A stretch of DNA of 5,379 nt from Bacillota bacterium. GTDB lineage: Bacteria; Bacillota; Limnochordia; Limnochordales; ZCTH02-B6. The stretch lies in the NCBI GenBank assembly GCA_017578085.1, contig PKQR01000151.1:1-5379 (forward strand), read 5' to 3'. Both the position numbers and the translations under genes were made by a program. The notes beneath the pieces were generated by a model. The model saw only the letters and a program-made list of their open reading frames with translations, was not told the origin of the DNA and did not search any database. This document shows positions 1 to 5,379 of this stretch, one piece after another. Every line of letters begins with the position of its first letter. Positions within the stretch are counted from its first letter, which is position 1.

Positions 1-437
1 TGGGCGCGACGCCGGAAGCCATCGACGAGCTCGAGGACCTGGTGCGGCGCATGGACGAAGTCGCCTACAAGGACAACCTGGCCTACGCCCGCCTCAACTA
101 CGAATTCCACCGCAAGCTGTACTCCCTGTCCCCGTGGACGGTCGCGCAGCGCATCCTCAACACCGTCTGGGAGCTGTCGGCCCGCACCCGCTTCGTGTTC
201 CTGCAGGCGCCCGGTTCCATCGAGCTGTCCCAGGCCGAGCACCGGGCCATGGTGGAGGCCCTGCGCCGCGGGGACGGCCAGGAGCTCGAGCGCCTGGTAA
301 GGACCCAGAAAGAGCGGGCCTTTGACCTGTTCCTGCGTAGCCTAGCCGATGGCGCCGGCCATCCCGGCACCGCTTCAGCCAAACCGACCCCCGGCTCCTC
401 CGAGAGCGCAAACGGATCTGCCGACGCTGCCCGTTGA
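1..437 (+). CDS. GntR-family transcriptional regulator, FCD effector domain (5' truncated)
   Basis: This is the C-terminal part of a one-component regulator. The reading frame is open from base 3 and ends at TGA 435-437; the N-terminal winged-helix DNA-binding domain lies outside the window. What is visible is an all-helical FCD (FadR C-terminal) domain. It has a helix ending NYEFHRKLY (96-116), the motif EHRAMVEALRRGD (237-275), and a final helix RTQKERAFDLF (300-332), followed by about 30 residues of Ala/Gly/Ser/Pro-rich tail. FCD domains bind carboxylic acids or acyl-CoA-like effectors, often through a metal held by Asp/Asn and several His. Here the Asn (96-98) and two His (108-110, 240-242) are present, but the His usually found in the last helix is Gln (306-308). 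An internal ATG at 42 is only a Met inside the domain. The position just upstream of the ligase operon suggests it controls that operon, which is inference. Confidence 0.88.
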   Translation, partial: GATPEAIDELEDLVRRMDEVAYKDNLAYARLNYEFHRKLYSLSPWTVAQRILNTVWELSARTRFVFLQAPGSIELSQAEHRAMVEALRRGDGQELERLVRTQKERAFDLFLRSLADGAGHPGTASAKPTPGSSESANGSADAAR

Positions 438-540
438 CAGCCCGTTCCCCGTTGACAGCCTGTCCCCCGTTGACAGCCTGTCCCCCGTTGACAACCTGTT
501 CCCTGTTGACAGCCCGTTCCCCGTTATCAGCCCCCTTCAA
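433..540. repeat. Tandem array of six 18-bp repeats, last copy degenerate
   Basis: Six head-to-tail 18-bp units begin at 433, 451, 469, 487, 505 and 523. Units 1 and 5 are identical (GTTGACAGCCCGTTCCCC), units 2 and 3 are identical (GTTGACAGCCTGTCCCCC), unit 4 differs at a few positions, and unit 6 (GTTATCAGCCCCCTTCAA) is degenerate. The order is A-B-B-C-A-D with no spacers, so this is a minisatellite and not a CRISPR array. Each of the first five units carries TTGACA, identical to a consensus -35 hexamer. B units contain an 11-bp dyad, GACAG-C-CTGTC. The regulator's stop codon TGA lies inside the first unit. The 18-bp period is not a multiple of the DNA helical turn. The function is unknown; it could be an operator cluster, an expanded slippage repeat, or neutral. 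Confidence 0.93.
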
Positions 541-589
541 GCATCCGCATCTTCTCGACCCGCCTGCATAACCGCCAAAATCGTGAAGA

Positions 590-627
590 GTTTGGAAGGA
601 GATCCAAACCCTGTAGCGTAGTTTGGA
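590..627. promoter_or_regulatory. Inverted repeat GTTTGGA-N6-TCCAAAC plus a third GTTTGGA half-site
   Basis: A perfect 7-bp inverted repeat, GTTTGGA (590-596) and TCCAAAC (603-609), is separated by AGGAGA. A third direct copy of GTTTGGA lies at 621-627 and overlaps the putative -35 element of the ligase promoter. The arrangement resembles an operator with one full and one half site. No T-run follows, so it is unlikely to be a rho-independent terminator of the regulator gene. Which protein would bind it is unknown; the adjacent GntR/FCD regulator is the obvious candidate by position only. Confidence 0.5.
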
Positions 628-651
628 AAAGTGAAAGGTGATTCATATAGC
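623..651 (+). promoter_or_regulatory. Candidate sigma70/sigmaA promoter for the ligase operon
   Basis: TTGGAA (623-628) matches TTGACA at 4 of 6 positions, and TATAGC (646-651) matches TATAAT at 4 of 6, with the optimal 17-bp spacer. The surrounding 40 bases are clearly more AT-rich than the rest of the window. Transcription would begin near 658, leaving about 34 nt of leader before the GTG at 692. That fits the downstream start choice and argues against the upstream in-frame GTG at 638, which would lie inside the promoter. This is a prediction from matching only. Confidence 0.42.
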
Positions 652-670
652 ACCTTGTGCAGCGGCGCAC

Positions 671-682
671 AAGGGGAGGGGG
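671..682 (+). promoter_or_regulatory. Ribosome binding site of the acyl-CoA synthetase
   Basis: The purine run AAGGGGAGGGGG ends 9 nt before GTG 692 and includes GGAGG at 675-679. It decides the start: the alternative in-frame GTG at 638 has no properly spaced Shine-Dalgarno and would add 18 residues not typical of the family. Confidence 0.6.
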
Positions 683-691
683 ACGGGCACC

Positions 692-2257
692 GTGCAGGCG
701 GTCGGTTTCTGGTTGAGCAAGCGGTCCCAGATGCATCCCGAGCGCATTGCGCTGACGGTTCCCGGCGGCGAAGGCTATGTGCACGTCACCTACGCCGAGC
801 TCAACCGGCGGGTCAACCGGCTGGCCCGGGCGCTCCGCTCGGCCGGCCTCTCCCGGGGCGACCGGGTGGCCATCTTGAGCCTCAACTGCCCCGAGTTTGT
901 GGAGCTCCTGTTTGCGGCGGCCAAGGCTGGCCTCATCGTGGTGCCCCTCAACGTGCGCCTGGCGGTGCCCGAGTGGCGCTACCAGCTGGCCGACAGCGGC
1001 GCCCGGCTGCTCCTGGTGGGCCCCGAGTTTGCCGCCCACGGGCCAGTTCTCCAGCAGGAGACGGCGGTGGAGCGCGTTATTGCCCTCCCCGCACCCGGGG
1101 AAACCGGCGAGTACGGGGAATGGCTGGCGGCCCATTCCGACGACGAACCCGTGCTGCCGGCCGGAGAGCCGCCCGTTACGCTCGATGAGCGTTTCATCAT
1201 CTGTTACACATCGGGCACCACCGGCAAGCCCAAGGGCGCCGTTCTCACGCAAGGAAACCAGTTTGCCAACGCACTCAACGCCTGCATGACGCTGGACATC
1301 AGCGGCCGAGACACGAGCATCACCCTCTTGCCCATGTTCCATGTGGGCGGCATCGGCTTGTTTACCCTGCCGACGCTGTACGCCGGCGGGCGGGTCGTGC
1401 TGCCGCGGCGCTTTGACCCCGGCGAGGCGCTGCGGCTCATCGAAACCGAGCGCGTCACGGTGGTGTTTGGCGTGCCCACCATTCACCGGGCGCTTTTGCA
1501 GCACCCCGACTTCGACAAGACGGACTTCCGCAGCGTGCGCTTCTTCTACAGCGGCGGGGCGCCGTGCCCGCTGGATCTGATCCGGGCGTTTCACTCGCGA
1601 GGCCTCGCCTTTGGGCAAGGCTACGGGCTCACCGAGACGTCGCCCACCCACTTCCTGCTGGTTCCCGAGGACTTTCAACGCAAGGCGGGCAGCGTCGGCC
1701 GCCCGGCGCTGCACGCGGAAGCCCGCATCGTCGACGCCAACGGCCGGGATTTGCCGCCGGGCCAGGTGGGCGAGGTGGTCGTGCGCGGGCCCAACGTGTT
1801 CAAGGAGTACTGGGGCAAGCCCCAGGAGACAGCCGCGGCGTTCCGGGACGGGTGGTTCCGGACAGGCGATCTGGGGTGGGCCGACGAGGAGGGGTGCGTC
1901 ACCCTGGTCGGCCGCCTCAAAGAGATGATCATCTCCGGCGGCGAGAACATCTACCCCATCGAAGTCGAGCAGGTGCTCGAGTCCCATCCCGACATCGTCG
2001 AGGCCGCGGTGGTGGGGTTGCCCGATCCCCATTGGGGCGAGACGCCCCACGCGGCCGTTGTGCTGCGGCCGGGGGCAAGCTTGGACAGCGCCGCGCTCAC
2101 CGCCTGGTGCCGCCAGCACCTGGCCGGGTACAAGGTGCCCAAGTCGTTTACGGTCATCGAGGCGCTGCCCCGCAACGCGGCGGGCAAGGTGGAGAAACCA
2201 AAGCTGGTCACGATGCTGTCGGAGCAATTAGGCGCCAAGCAGCGGCCCAGCGCGTGA
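692..2257 (+). CDS. AMP-forming acyl-CoA synthetase (long-chain-fatty-acid/aryl-CoA ligase-like)
   Basis: This 521-residue ANL-superfamily enzyme should activate a carboxylic acid with ATP to an acyl-adenylate and then to the CoA thioester, in the cytoplasm. All core motifs are visible: the phosphate-binding loop YTSGTTGKPKG (residues 172-182), A4-like LPMFHVGGIG, A5 GYGLTET (310-316), A7 RTGDLG (390-395), the hinge/A8 segment GRLKEMIISGGENIYP (407-422), and the A10 catalytic Lys (K499) in NAAGKVEK. The length is normal for a stand-alone CoA ligase, and no carrier-protein domain follows. GTG 692 is chosen because a purine-rich RBS precedes it and the protein then begins near VGFWLSKRSQMHPERIAL, the usual family N-terminus. 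The gene is followed after 16 bp by the KAS III-like gene, so they are one operon. Medium/long-chain fatty acid, aryl acid or another acid cannot be distinguished; a methylmalonyl or malonyl ligase is also possible. Confidence 0.93.
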   Translation: MQAVGFWLSKRSQMHPERIALTVPGGEGYVHVTYAELNRRVNRLARALRSAGLSRGDRVAILSLNCPEFVELLFAAAKAGLIVVPLNVRLAVPEWRYQLADSGARLLLVGPEFAAHGPVLQQETAVERVIALPAPGETGEYGEWLAAHSDDEPVLPAGEPPVTLDERFIICYTSGTTGKPKGAVLTQGNQFANALNACMTLDISGRDTSITLLPMFHVGGIGLFTLPTLYAGGRVVLPRRFDPGEALRLIETERVTVVFGVPTIHRALLQHPDFDKTDFRSVRFFYSGGAPCPLDLIRAFHSRGLAFGQGYGLTETSPTHFLLVPEDFQRKAGSVGRPALHAEARIVDANGRDLPPGQVGEVVVRGPNVFKEYWGKPQETAAAFRDGWFRTGDLGWADEEGCVTLVGRLKEMIISGGENIYPIEVEQVLESHPDIVEAAVVGLPDPHWGETPHAAVVLRPGASLDSAALTAWCRQHLAGYKVPKSFTVIEALPRNAAGKVEKPKLVTMLSEQLGAKQRPSA

Positions 2258-2260
2258 CCC

Positions 2261-2271
2261 AAGGACGGAGG
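2261..2271 (+). promoter_or_regulatory. Ribosome binding site of the KAS III-like gene
   Basis: AAGGACGGAGG lies in the 16-bp gap after the ligase stop. AAGGA (2261-2265) is 8 nt from GTG 2274. GGAGG (2267-2271) is only 2 nt from that GTG but 8 nt from the in-frame TTG at 2280. The start is therefore ambiguous by two codons. Confidence 0.55.
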
Positions 2272-2273
2272 GC

Positions 2274-3308
2274 GTGGCCTTGGACAAGGTGCCAGTGGGA
2301 ATCGCCGGGCTGTCGGTGTATGTGCCGGAAGCCTATGAAGACAGCGCGTATATTGCCGCCCAGTCAGGCATTCCCGAGCAGGTCATCCGGGAGAAGTTTG
2401 GCCTCAAGCGCAAGCACCGGGCCGCACGGGACGAGCACGTTTCGGACATGGCCGTGCGGGCGGCCCGGCCGCTTTTGGAGCAGGTGGACCCGCTCTCCAT
2501 CGACGCGCTCGTTTATTTCGGCAGCCCCTACAAGGACTACCCCGTCTGGTCCGTTGCCCCCAAGATCCAGTACGAGCTGGGGCTCAAGCGGGCGTTTACC
2601 TTTGAGATCATGAACGTCAGCGCGGGGGCGCCGGTGATGCTCAAGGTCGTCAAGGACATGCTGACGGCCGACCCGCGGCTCCGGCAGGTGCTGTGCGTGG
2701 GCGCCACCCGCGAGGGCGACCTGATCGACTACCAGAACCAGCGCTCCCGCTTCATGTTCAACTTCGGCGACGGGGCGGCGGCGGTGCTGCTGCGGCGGGA
2801 CCACCCGGAAAACGTCATCCTGGAGTCGGCCTTTCTGACTGACGGGTCGTTCCACGACTTCGTGCGGGTGCCGGCCGGGGGTTCGGTCATGCCGCCCAGC
2901 GAGCGCACGGTGCGGGAGCGGCTGCACTACCTGGACGTGACCGACCCGCAGCTCATGAAGGAACGCCTGGACCCGGTGACCCTGGACAACTTCTTGTGGG
3001 TGGCCCGGGAGGCGGTGCGGCGCAGCGGCTACGACCCGCGGGACATCACGTTCCTCGCGCCGCTGCACACCAAGCGCTCCATGTTTGAGCTGCTGCTCCA
3101 CGGGCTGGGCTTAGACGAAAGCCGCGCCGTGTACCTTGATGAGTACGGGCACTTGTCGGCACTGGACCCCATCATCGGGCTGTGGGAAGGCGTGCGCCGG
3201 GGCCAGCTGCGTGCGGGCGACCTGGCGGTGGCCTTGAGCGCTGGTACGGGCTACTCGTGGGCGGCCACGGCCATCCGCTGGGGGCCTTGGGACGGGCATG
3301 GCCGGTGA
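2274..3308 (+). CDS. KAS III/FabH-fold thiolase-superfamily protein with non-canonical active site
   Basis: This 344-residue protein aligns along its length with 3-oxoacyl-ACP synthase III. It has an N-terminal GIAGLSVYVPE strand, the nucleophile-elbow region FEIMNVSAGAP (110-120), FGDGAAAVLL (164-173), the C-terminal PLHTKRSM segment (263-270), DEYGHLSALDP (289-299) and SAGTGYSWAA near the end. Canonical FabH enzymes use Cys (in AACSG), His (in PHQAN) and Asn (in GNTSA) for condensation of acyl-CoA with malonyl-ACP. By manual alignment these positions are Ser116, Leu264 (with His265 next to it) and His293. The protein is therefore probably not a housekeeping FabH. It may be an acyltransferase, a thioester-processing enzyme or a condensing enzyme with altered chemistry. 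Coupling to the CoA ligase 16 bp upstream suggests it uses that enzyme's acyl-CoA product. HMG-CoA synthase-like activity was considered but its signature motifs are not convincing. GTG 2274 or TTG 2280 could be the start. Confidence 0.82.
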   Translation: MALDKVPVGIAGLSVYVPEAYEDSAYIAAQSGIPEQVIREKFGLKRKHRAARDEHVSDMAVRAARPLLEQVDPLSIDALVYFGSPYKDYPVWSVAPKIQYELGLKRAFTFEIMNVSAGAPVMLKVVKDMLTADPRLRQVLCVGATREGDLIDYQNQRSRFMFNFGDGAAAVLLRRDHPENVILESAFLTDGSFHDFVRVPAGGSVMPPSERTVRERLHYLDVTDPQLMKERLDPVTLDNFLWVAREAVRRSGYDPRDITFLAPLHTKRSMFELLLHGLGLDESRAVYLDEYGHLSALDPIIGLWEGVRRGQLRAGDLAVALSAGTGYSWAATAIRWGPWDGHGR

Positions 3309-3343
3309 CCGGCGGTTGGAGCGGTTGGCGGCCCGCGGGGCCG
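3301..3343. other. GC-rich dyads at the end of the KAS III-like gene
   Basis: Two strong palindromes lie here. GCCGGT-G-ACCGGC (3301-3313) straddles the stop codon, and CGGCCC-GCG-GGGCCG (3329-3343) follows. No T-run follows either, so a standard intrinsic terminator is not supported. They may cause pausing, act as an RNA-stabilising 3' hairpin that makes expression of the two halves of the locus unequal, or be chance in GC-rich DNA. The remainder of the 147-bp gap (3309-3455) contains no clear promoter or small gene that I can see. Confidence 0.35.
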
Positions 3344-3440
3344 GCGACGGCGGACCGGGCGCGGCGCGGGACGTTACGGGGCTTGGGACTTGGGCGAACG
3401 CCAAAACCATCCAGGCGTCGCCGGGAACAACAAGTTTCAG

Positions 3441-3445
3441 GGAGG
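3441..3445 (+). promoter_or_regulatory. Ribosome binding site of the solute-binding protein
   Basis: GGAGG within AGGGAGGG lies 10 nt before ATG 3456 (13 nt before the adjacent ATG 3459). It supports these starts over an upstream in-frame TTG at 3390, which would add 22 residues ahead of an already long signal-peptide n-region. Confidence 0.6.
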
Positions 3446-3455
3446 GTGTCGGCGG

Positions 3456-4736
3456 ATGATGCGAGGGCTCAAGCGGTGGAGCGGGCAAGCACAGGCGCAC
3501 ACGGCCGGCCGACGGGGTCTTACGGGGCCGAGACGGCGCTGGACGACTGTGGCGGCTTTGGCGGTCGCGGCGGCGTTGCTGGCGCTTATGGGCGGCGCCG
3601 CCACGGCGTGGGCGCAGGCAGATCCGATCAAGATCGGCGTCCTTCACGACGGCAGCGGACCTTTGCGCACCTACGGCCAGCAGCAGGTGCGGGGCTTGAA
3701 GCTGGGGATCGAGTACGCCACGGGCGGGACCTTTGCGGTGCTGGGCCGGCCCATCCAGCTCATCATCGAGGACGACGCGTCCGACCCGCAGCGGGCCGTG
3801 CAGGCGGTGCGCAAGCTCCTGGAGCTGGACCGGGTGGACATCGTGCAGGGCACCAGCTCCAGCGGCGCGGCCCTGGCGGTCATCCCCGAGATCGAGCGCC
3901 ATCGCAAGATCTTCGTGGTGGACCCGGCGGCGGCCGACTCCATCACCGGTGCGAACTTTAGCCGGTACGTCTTCCGCACCGGCCGCAACGTGTCCCAGGA
4001 CGCCCTCACGGGCGCCGCGTATCTGGTGAGCCAGGGGCGGCGGCGCTTTATGAACCTGGCGCCTGACTACGCCTTTGGCCACGACAGCGCGGCGGCCTGG
4101 AGCCGGGTCATCATCCAGAACGGCGGGGAGATGATCGGCGACATCTTCGCGCCCCAGGACACCCGCGATTTCACGCCGTACCTGCAGCGGCTGCTGGCGG
4201 CCCGGCCCGACGGCGTCGTCGTCACGTGGGCGGGGGCGGGTGCTGTCACCTTGTTCCAGCAGATCGCCGAGATGGGACTGTATGAGCGCATGGTGGTGTT
4301 CACCGGCATCGGCGACATGGCGGCGCTGCGGGCCATGGGCACCGAGTCCGGCGGGCTTGTCGGCGTCCTTACCTACTACTACGAGCTGCCCAACAACCCC
4401 ATCAACGACTGGCTCGTGCGGCGGCATTTCGAGGAGTACGGCGAGCCGCCGGACCTGTTTACGGCCGGCGGCATGGCGGCGGGCATCGCCATCGTCGAGG
4501 CGATCCGGAAGGCCGGCACCACCGACGCTGAAGCGCTGATCCGGGTCATGGAAGGCATGTCCTTTGACGGTCCCAAGGGCCGGTACACGTTCCGCCCGGA
4601 GGACCACCAGGCGCTGCAGCCGCTGTACGTGGCACGGCTTGAGATCAAGCCCGGCTACGACTATCCCGTGCCGGTTCTCGTGCAGGAGTTCGCACCGGAG
4701 GAGACGGCGCCGCCCATCATGGTGCCGAATCGCTGA
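3456..4736 (+). CDS. Liv/HAAT-type ABC transporter substrate-binding protein
   Basis: This is a 426-residue exported receptor of the Peripla_BP_6 (leucine/isoleucine/valine-binding) type. It captures a ligand outside the membrane and delivers it to a Liv-type ABC permease. A long basic n-region contains RRRW (26-29), followed by a hydrophobic core (about 31-50) and a signal peptidase I site AWA|Q after residue 53. There is no lipobox Cys. The mature protein starts with the family's typical first strand PIKIGVLHDGSGPLRTYG and then the conserved EDDASDPQRAVQAVRKLL helix region and the ligand-loop segment GTSSSGAALAV. The second lobe has LAPDYAFGHD and the hinge region FTGIGDM. The RBS supports ATG 3456. 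The ATPase gene follows after 2 bp, so they form a transporter operon; permease genes are expected beyond the right edge. Members of this family bind amino acids, amides, aromatic acids or short organic acids. Next to a CoA ligase an organic acid is plausible, but this is inference. Confidence 0.93.
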   Translation: MMRGLKRWSGQAQAHTAGRRGLTGPRRRWTTVAALAVAAALLALMGGAATAWAQADPIKIGVLHDGSGPLRTYGQQQVRGLKLGIEYATGGTFAVLGRPIQLIIEDDASDPQRAVQAVRKLLELDRVDIVQGTSSSGAALAVIPEIERHRKIFVVDPAAADSITGANFSRYVFRTGRNVSQDALTGAAYLVSQGRRRFMNLAPDYAFGHDSAAAWSRVIIQNGGEMIGDIFAPQDTRDFTPYLQRLLAARPDGVVVTWAGAGAVTLFQQIAEMGLYERMVVFTGIGDMAALRAMGTESGGLVGVLTYYYELPNNPINDWLVRRHFEEYGEPPDLFTAGGMAAGIAIVEAIRKAGTTDAEALIRVMEGMSFDGPKGRYTFRPEDHQALQPLYVARLEIKPGYDYPVPVLVQEFAPEETAPPIMVPNR

Positions 4737-4738
4737 CC

Positions 4739-5379
4739 ATGGCTGATGTACTGGAGATCCGCGGTTTGACCAAGCATTTCGGAGGGTTTGCGGCCCTGGC
4801 GGACGTGTCGTTCACCGTCCGCCAGGGTACTCTCCACTCCATCATCGGGCCCAACGGGGCGGGCAAGACGACGCTGTTCAACCTGCTCTCCGGAGTCCTC
4901 AAGCCTACCGCGGGCAAGATCTTCCTGCGGGGCCGGGACATCACGGGGCTCCCGCCCCACCGGATCGCCCGTTTGGGACTCGGCCGCGCCTTTCAGCTGA
5001 CCCACCTGTTTCCTAACCTGACGGTGCTGGAGAATGTGCGGCTGGCCGTGCAGGCGCAGGCTGCCGCCGGGAGAGAGGCGCCGGGGGCGGCCGGGTTGCG
5101 TGGCCGCCGGTGGCCGGCCCGCTGGGTGATGTGGCAGCCCGCGGAGCGGGTGGGGCCTTTCGCCGAGCGGGCGGCGGAGATCGTGGACCAGGTGGGGTTG
5201 GCCGGCAAGGAGCAGGTGCCGGCCCACGCCTTGTCCCACGGGGATCAGCGCAAGCTGGACCTGGCCATCGCCCTCGCCCTGGACCCCGACGTGCTCCTCT
5301 TGGATGAGCCGACGGCCGGCGTGTCCCGGGAAGAGGTGCCCGCCATCGTGGCGGTCATCGAGCGCATACGCCGGGAAGG
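4739..5379 (+). CDS. livG: Liv-type ABC transporter ATP-binding protein, LivG-like (3' truncated)
   Basis: The frame stays open from ATG 4739 to the window edge, giving 213 complete codons of an expected roughly 250-260. It is the cytoplasmic ATPase that powers import of the ligand captured by the preceding binding protein. Visible motifs are Walker A GPNGAGKT (37-44), Q-loop Gln86 in GRAFQ, the ABC signature LSHGDQRKL (165-173), and Walker B LLLDEPTAGVS (186-196). The LSxGDQ signature and the PTAGVS continuation are typical of LivG and not LivF. The variable insert at about 105-140 (Ala/Arg/Trp-rich) sits where LivG proteins have their extra helical segment. The switch His (H-loop) lies beyond the edge. 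The start is 2 nt after the binding-protein stop and has no close Shine-Dalgarno, so translation is probably coupled. The symbol livG denotes the family; the true substrate may not be a branched-chain amino acid. Confidence 0.92.
   Translation, partial: MADVLEIRGLTKHFGGFAALADVSFTVRQGTLHSIIGPNGAGKTTLFNLLSGVLKPTAGKIFLRGRDITGLPPHRIARLGLGRAFQLTHLFPNLTVLENVRLAVQAQAAAGREAPGAAGLRGRRWPARWVMWQPAERVGPFAERAAEIVDQVGLAGKEQVPAHALSHGDQRKLDLAIALALDPDVLLLDEPTAGVSREEVPAIVAVIERIRRE

Noticed and set aside
434..511. Five consensus -35 boxes (TTGACA) acting as tandem promoters
   Set aside because: The positions 16-18 bp downstream of each are C-rich (for example AGCCCC), with no recognisable -10 element.
433..540. 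CRISPR array
   Set aside because: Units are 18 bp, directly contiguous and without unique spacers; no cas genes are nearby.
590..609. Rho-independent terminator of the regulator gene
   Set aside because: The 7-bp stem is AT-containing and is followed by CCTGTAGCG, with no T-run.
349..621. Plus-strand frame encoding repeated PVDSLS-like hexapeptides through the 18-bp array
   Set aside because: The hexapeptide periodicity is a direct result of an 18-bp DNA repeat, which leaves several frames open on both strands. The frame overlaps the regulator's C-terminus and has no convincing RBS. A frameshift extension of the regulator into this frame is possible in principle but unsupported.
638..691. 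Upstream GTG start for the acyl-CoA synthetase
   Set aside because: It would add 18 residues without family similarity, has no well-spaced RBS and lies within the candidate promoter; the GTG at 692 follows a strong purine run.
527..2227. Long open frame on the minus strand opposite the ligase
   Set aside because: It is in antisense to a clearly recognisable acyl-CoA synthetase. The predicted protein is rich in His/Arg/Gly/Pro with no family motif, as expected from GC-rich third-position bias.
2274..3308. HMG-CoA synthase assignment for the KAS III-like protein
   Set aside because: The LHTK segment loosely recalls the HMG-CoA synthase His motif, but the catalytic Cys is absent and the C-terminal landmarks fit KAS III better.
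3390..3455. Upstream TTG start for the binding protein
   Set aside because: There is no good RBS, and the 22 extra residues precede an already long signal-peptide n-region; ATG 3456 has GGAGG at proper distance.
3111..4607. Long open frame on the minus strand opposite the binding protein
   Set aside because: It runs antisense to a well-supported Liv-type binding protein and to the end of the KAS III-like gene; its composition is arbitrary and no RBS or domain is visible.

Overview
The window is GC-rich (roughly two-thirds G+C by eye) and densely coding on the + strand. Codon third positions are G/C-heavy, GTG starts are used, and Shine-Dalgarno-like purine runs (GGAGG, AAGGA) precede most starts. 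This suggests a high-GC bacterium. A high-GC Bacillota lineage (Symbiobacterium, Thermaerobacter or Limnochordia-like) is a reasonable guess, but no marker gene is present and an actinobacterium or another group is not excluded. The absence of a lipobox in the solute-binding protein is mildly against a typical single-membrane Bacillota.

Layout, all on the + strand: (1) 1-437, the C-terminal FCD effector domain of a GntR-family regulator, cut by the left edge. (2) 438-691, a 254-bp intergenic region with an array of six 18-bp tandem repeats (433-540), an inverted repeat plus a third copy of its arm (GTTTGGA motifs, 590-627), a candidate sigma70-type promoter (623-651) and a ribosome binding site. 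(3) 692-2257, a complete AMP-forming acyl-CoA synthetase. (4) 2274-3308, a complete KAS III/FabH-fold protein that appears to have lost the standard Cys-His-Asn catalytic residues. (5) 3309-3455, a 147-bp spacer with GC-rich dyads. (6) 3456-4736, a secreted branched-chain amino-acid (Liv/HAAT) type periplasmic binding protein. (7) 4739 to the right edge, a LivG-type ABC ATPase, truncated by the window end.

The inferred logic is a regulated uptake-and-activation locus. An FCD regulator may sense a carboxylic acid or its CoA ester. The Liv-type ABC transporter imports an acidic or amino-acid-like compound, the AMP-dependent ligase converts a carboxylic acid to its CoA thioester, and the KAS III-like protein acts on that thioester. 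Genes 3 and 4 are 16 bp apart, and genes 6 and 7 are 2 bp apart, so each pair is surely co-transcribed. The substrate cannot be read from sequence alone. The most unusual elements are the atypical active site of the KAS III-like protein and the repeat/operator region between the regulator and the ligase.
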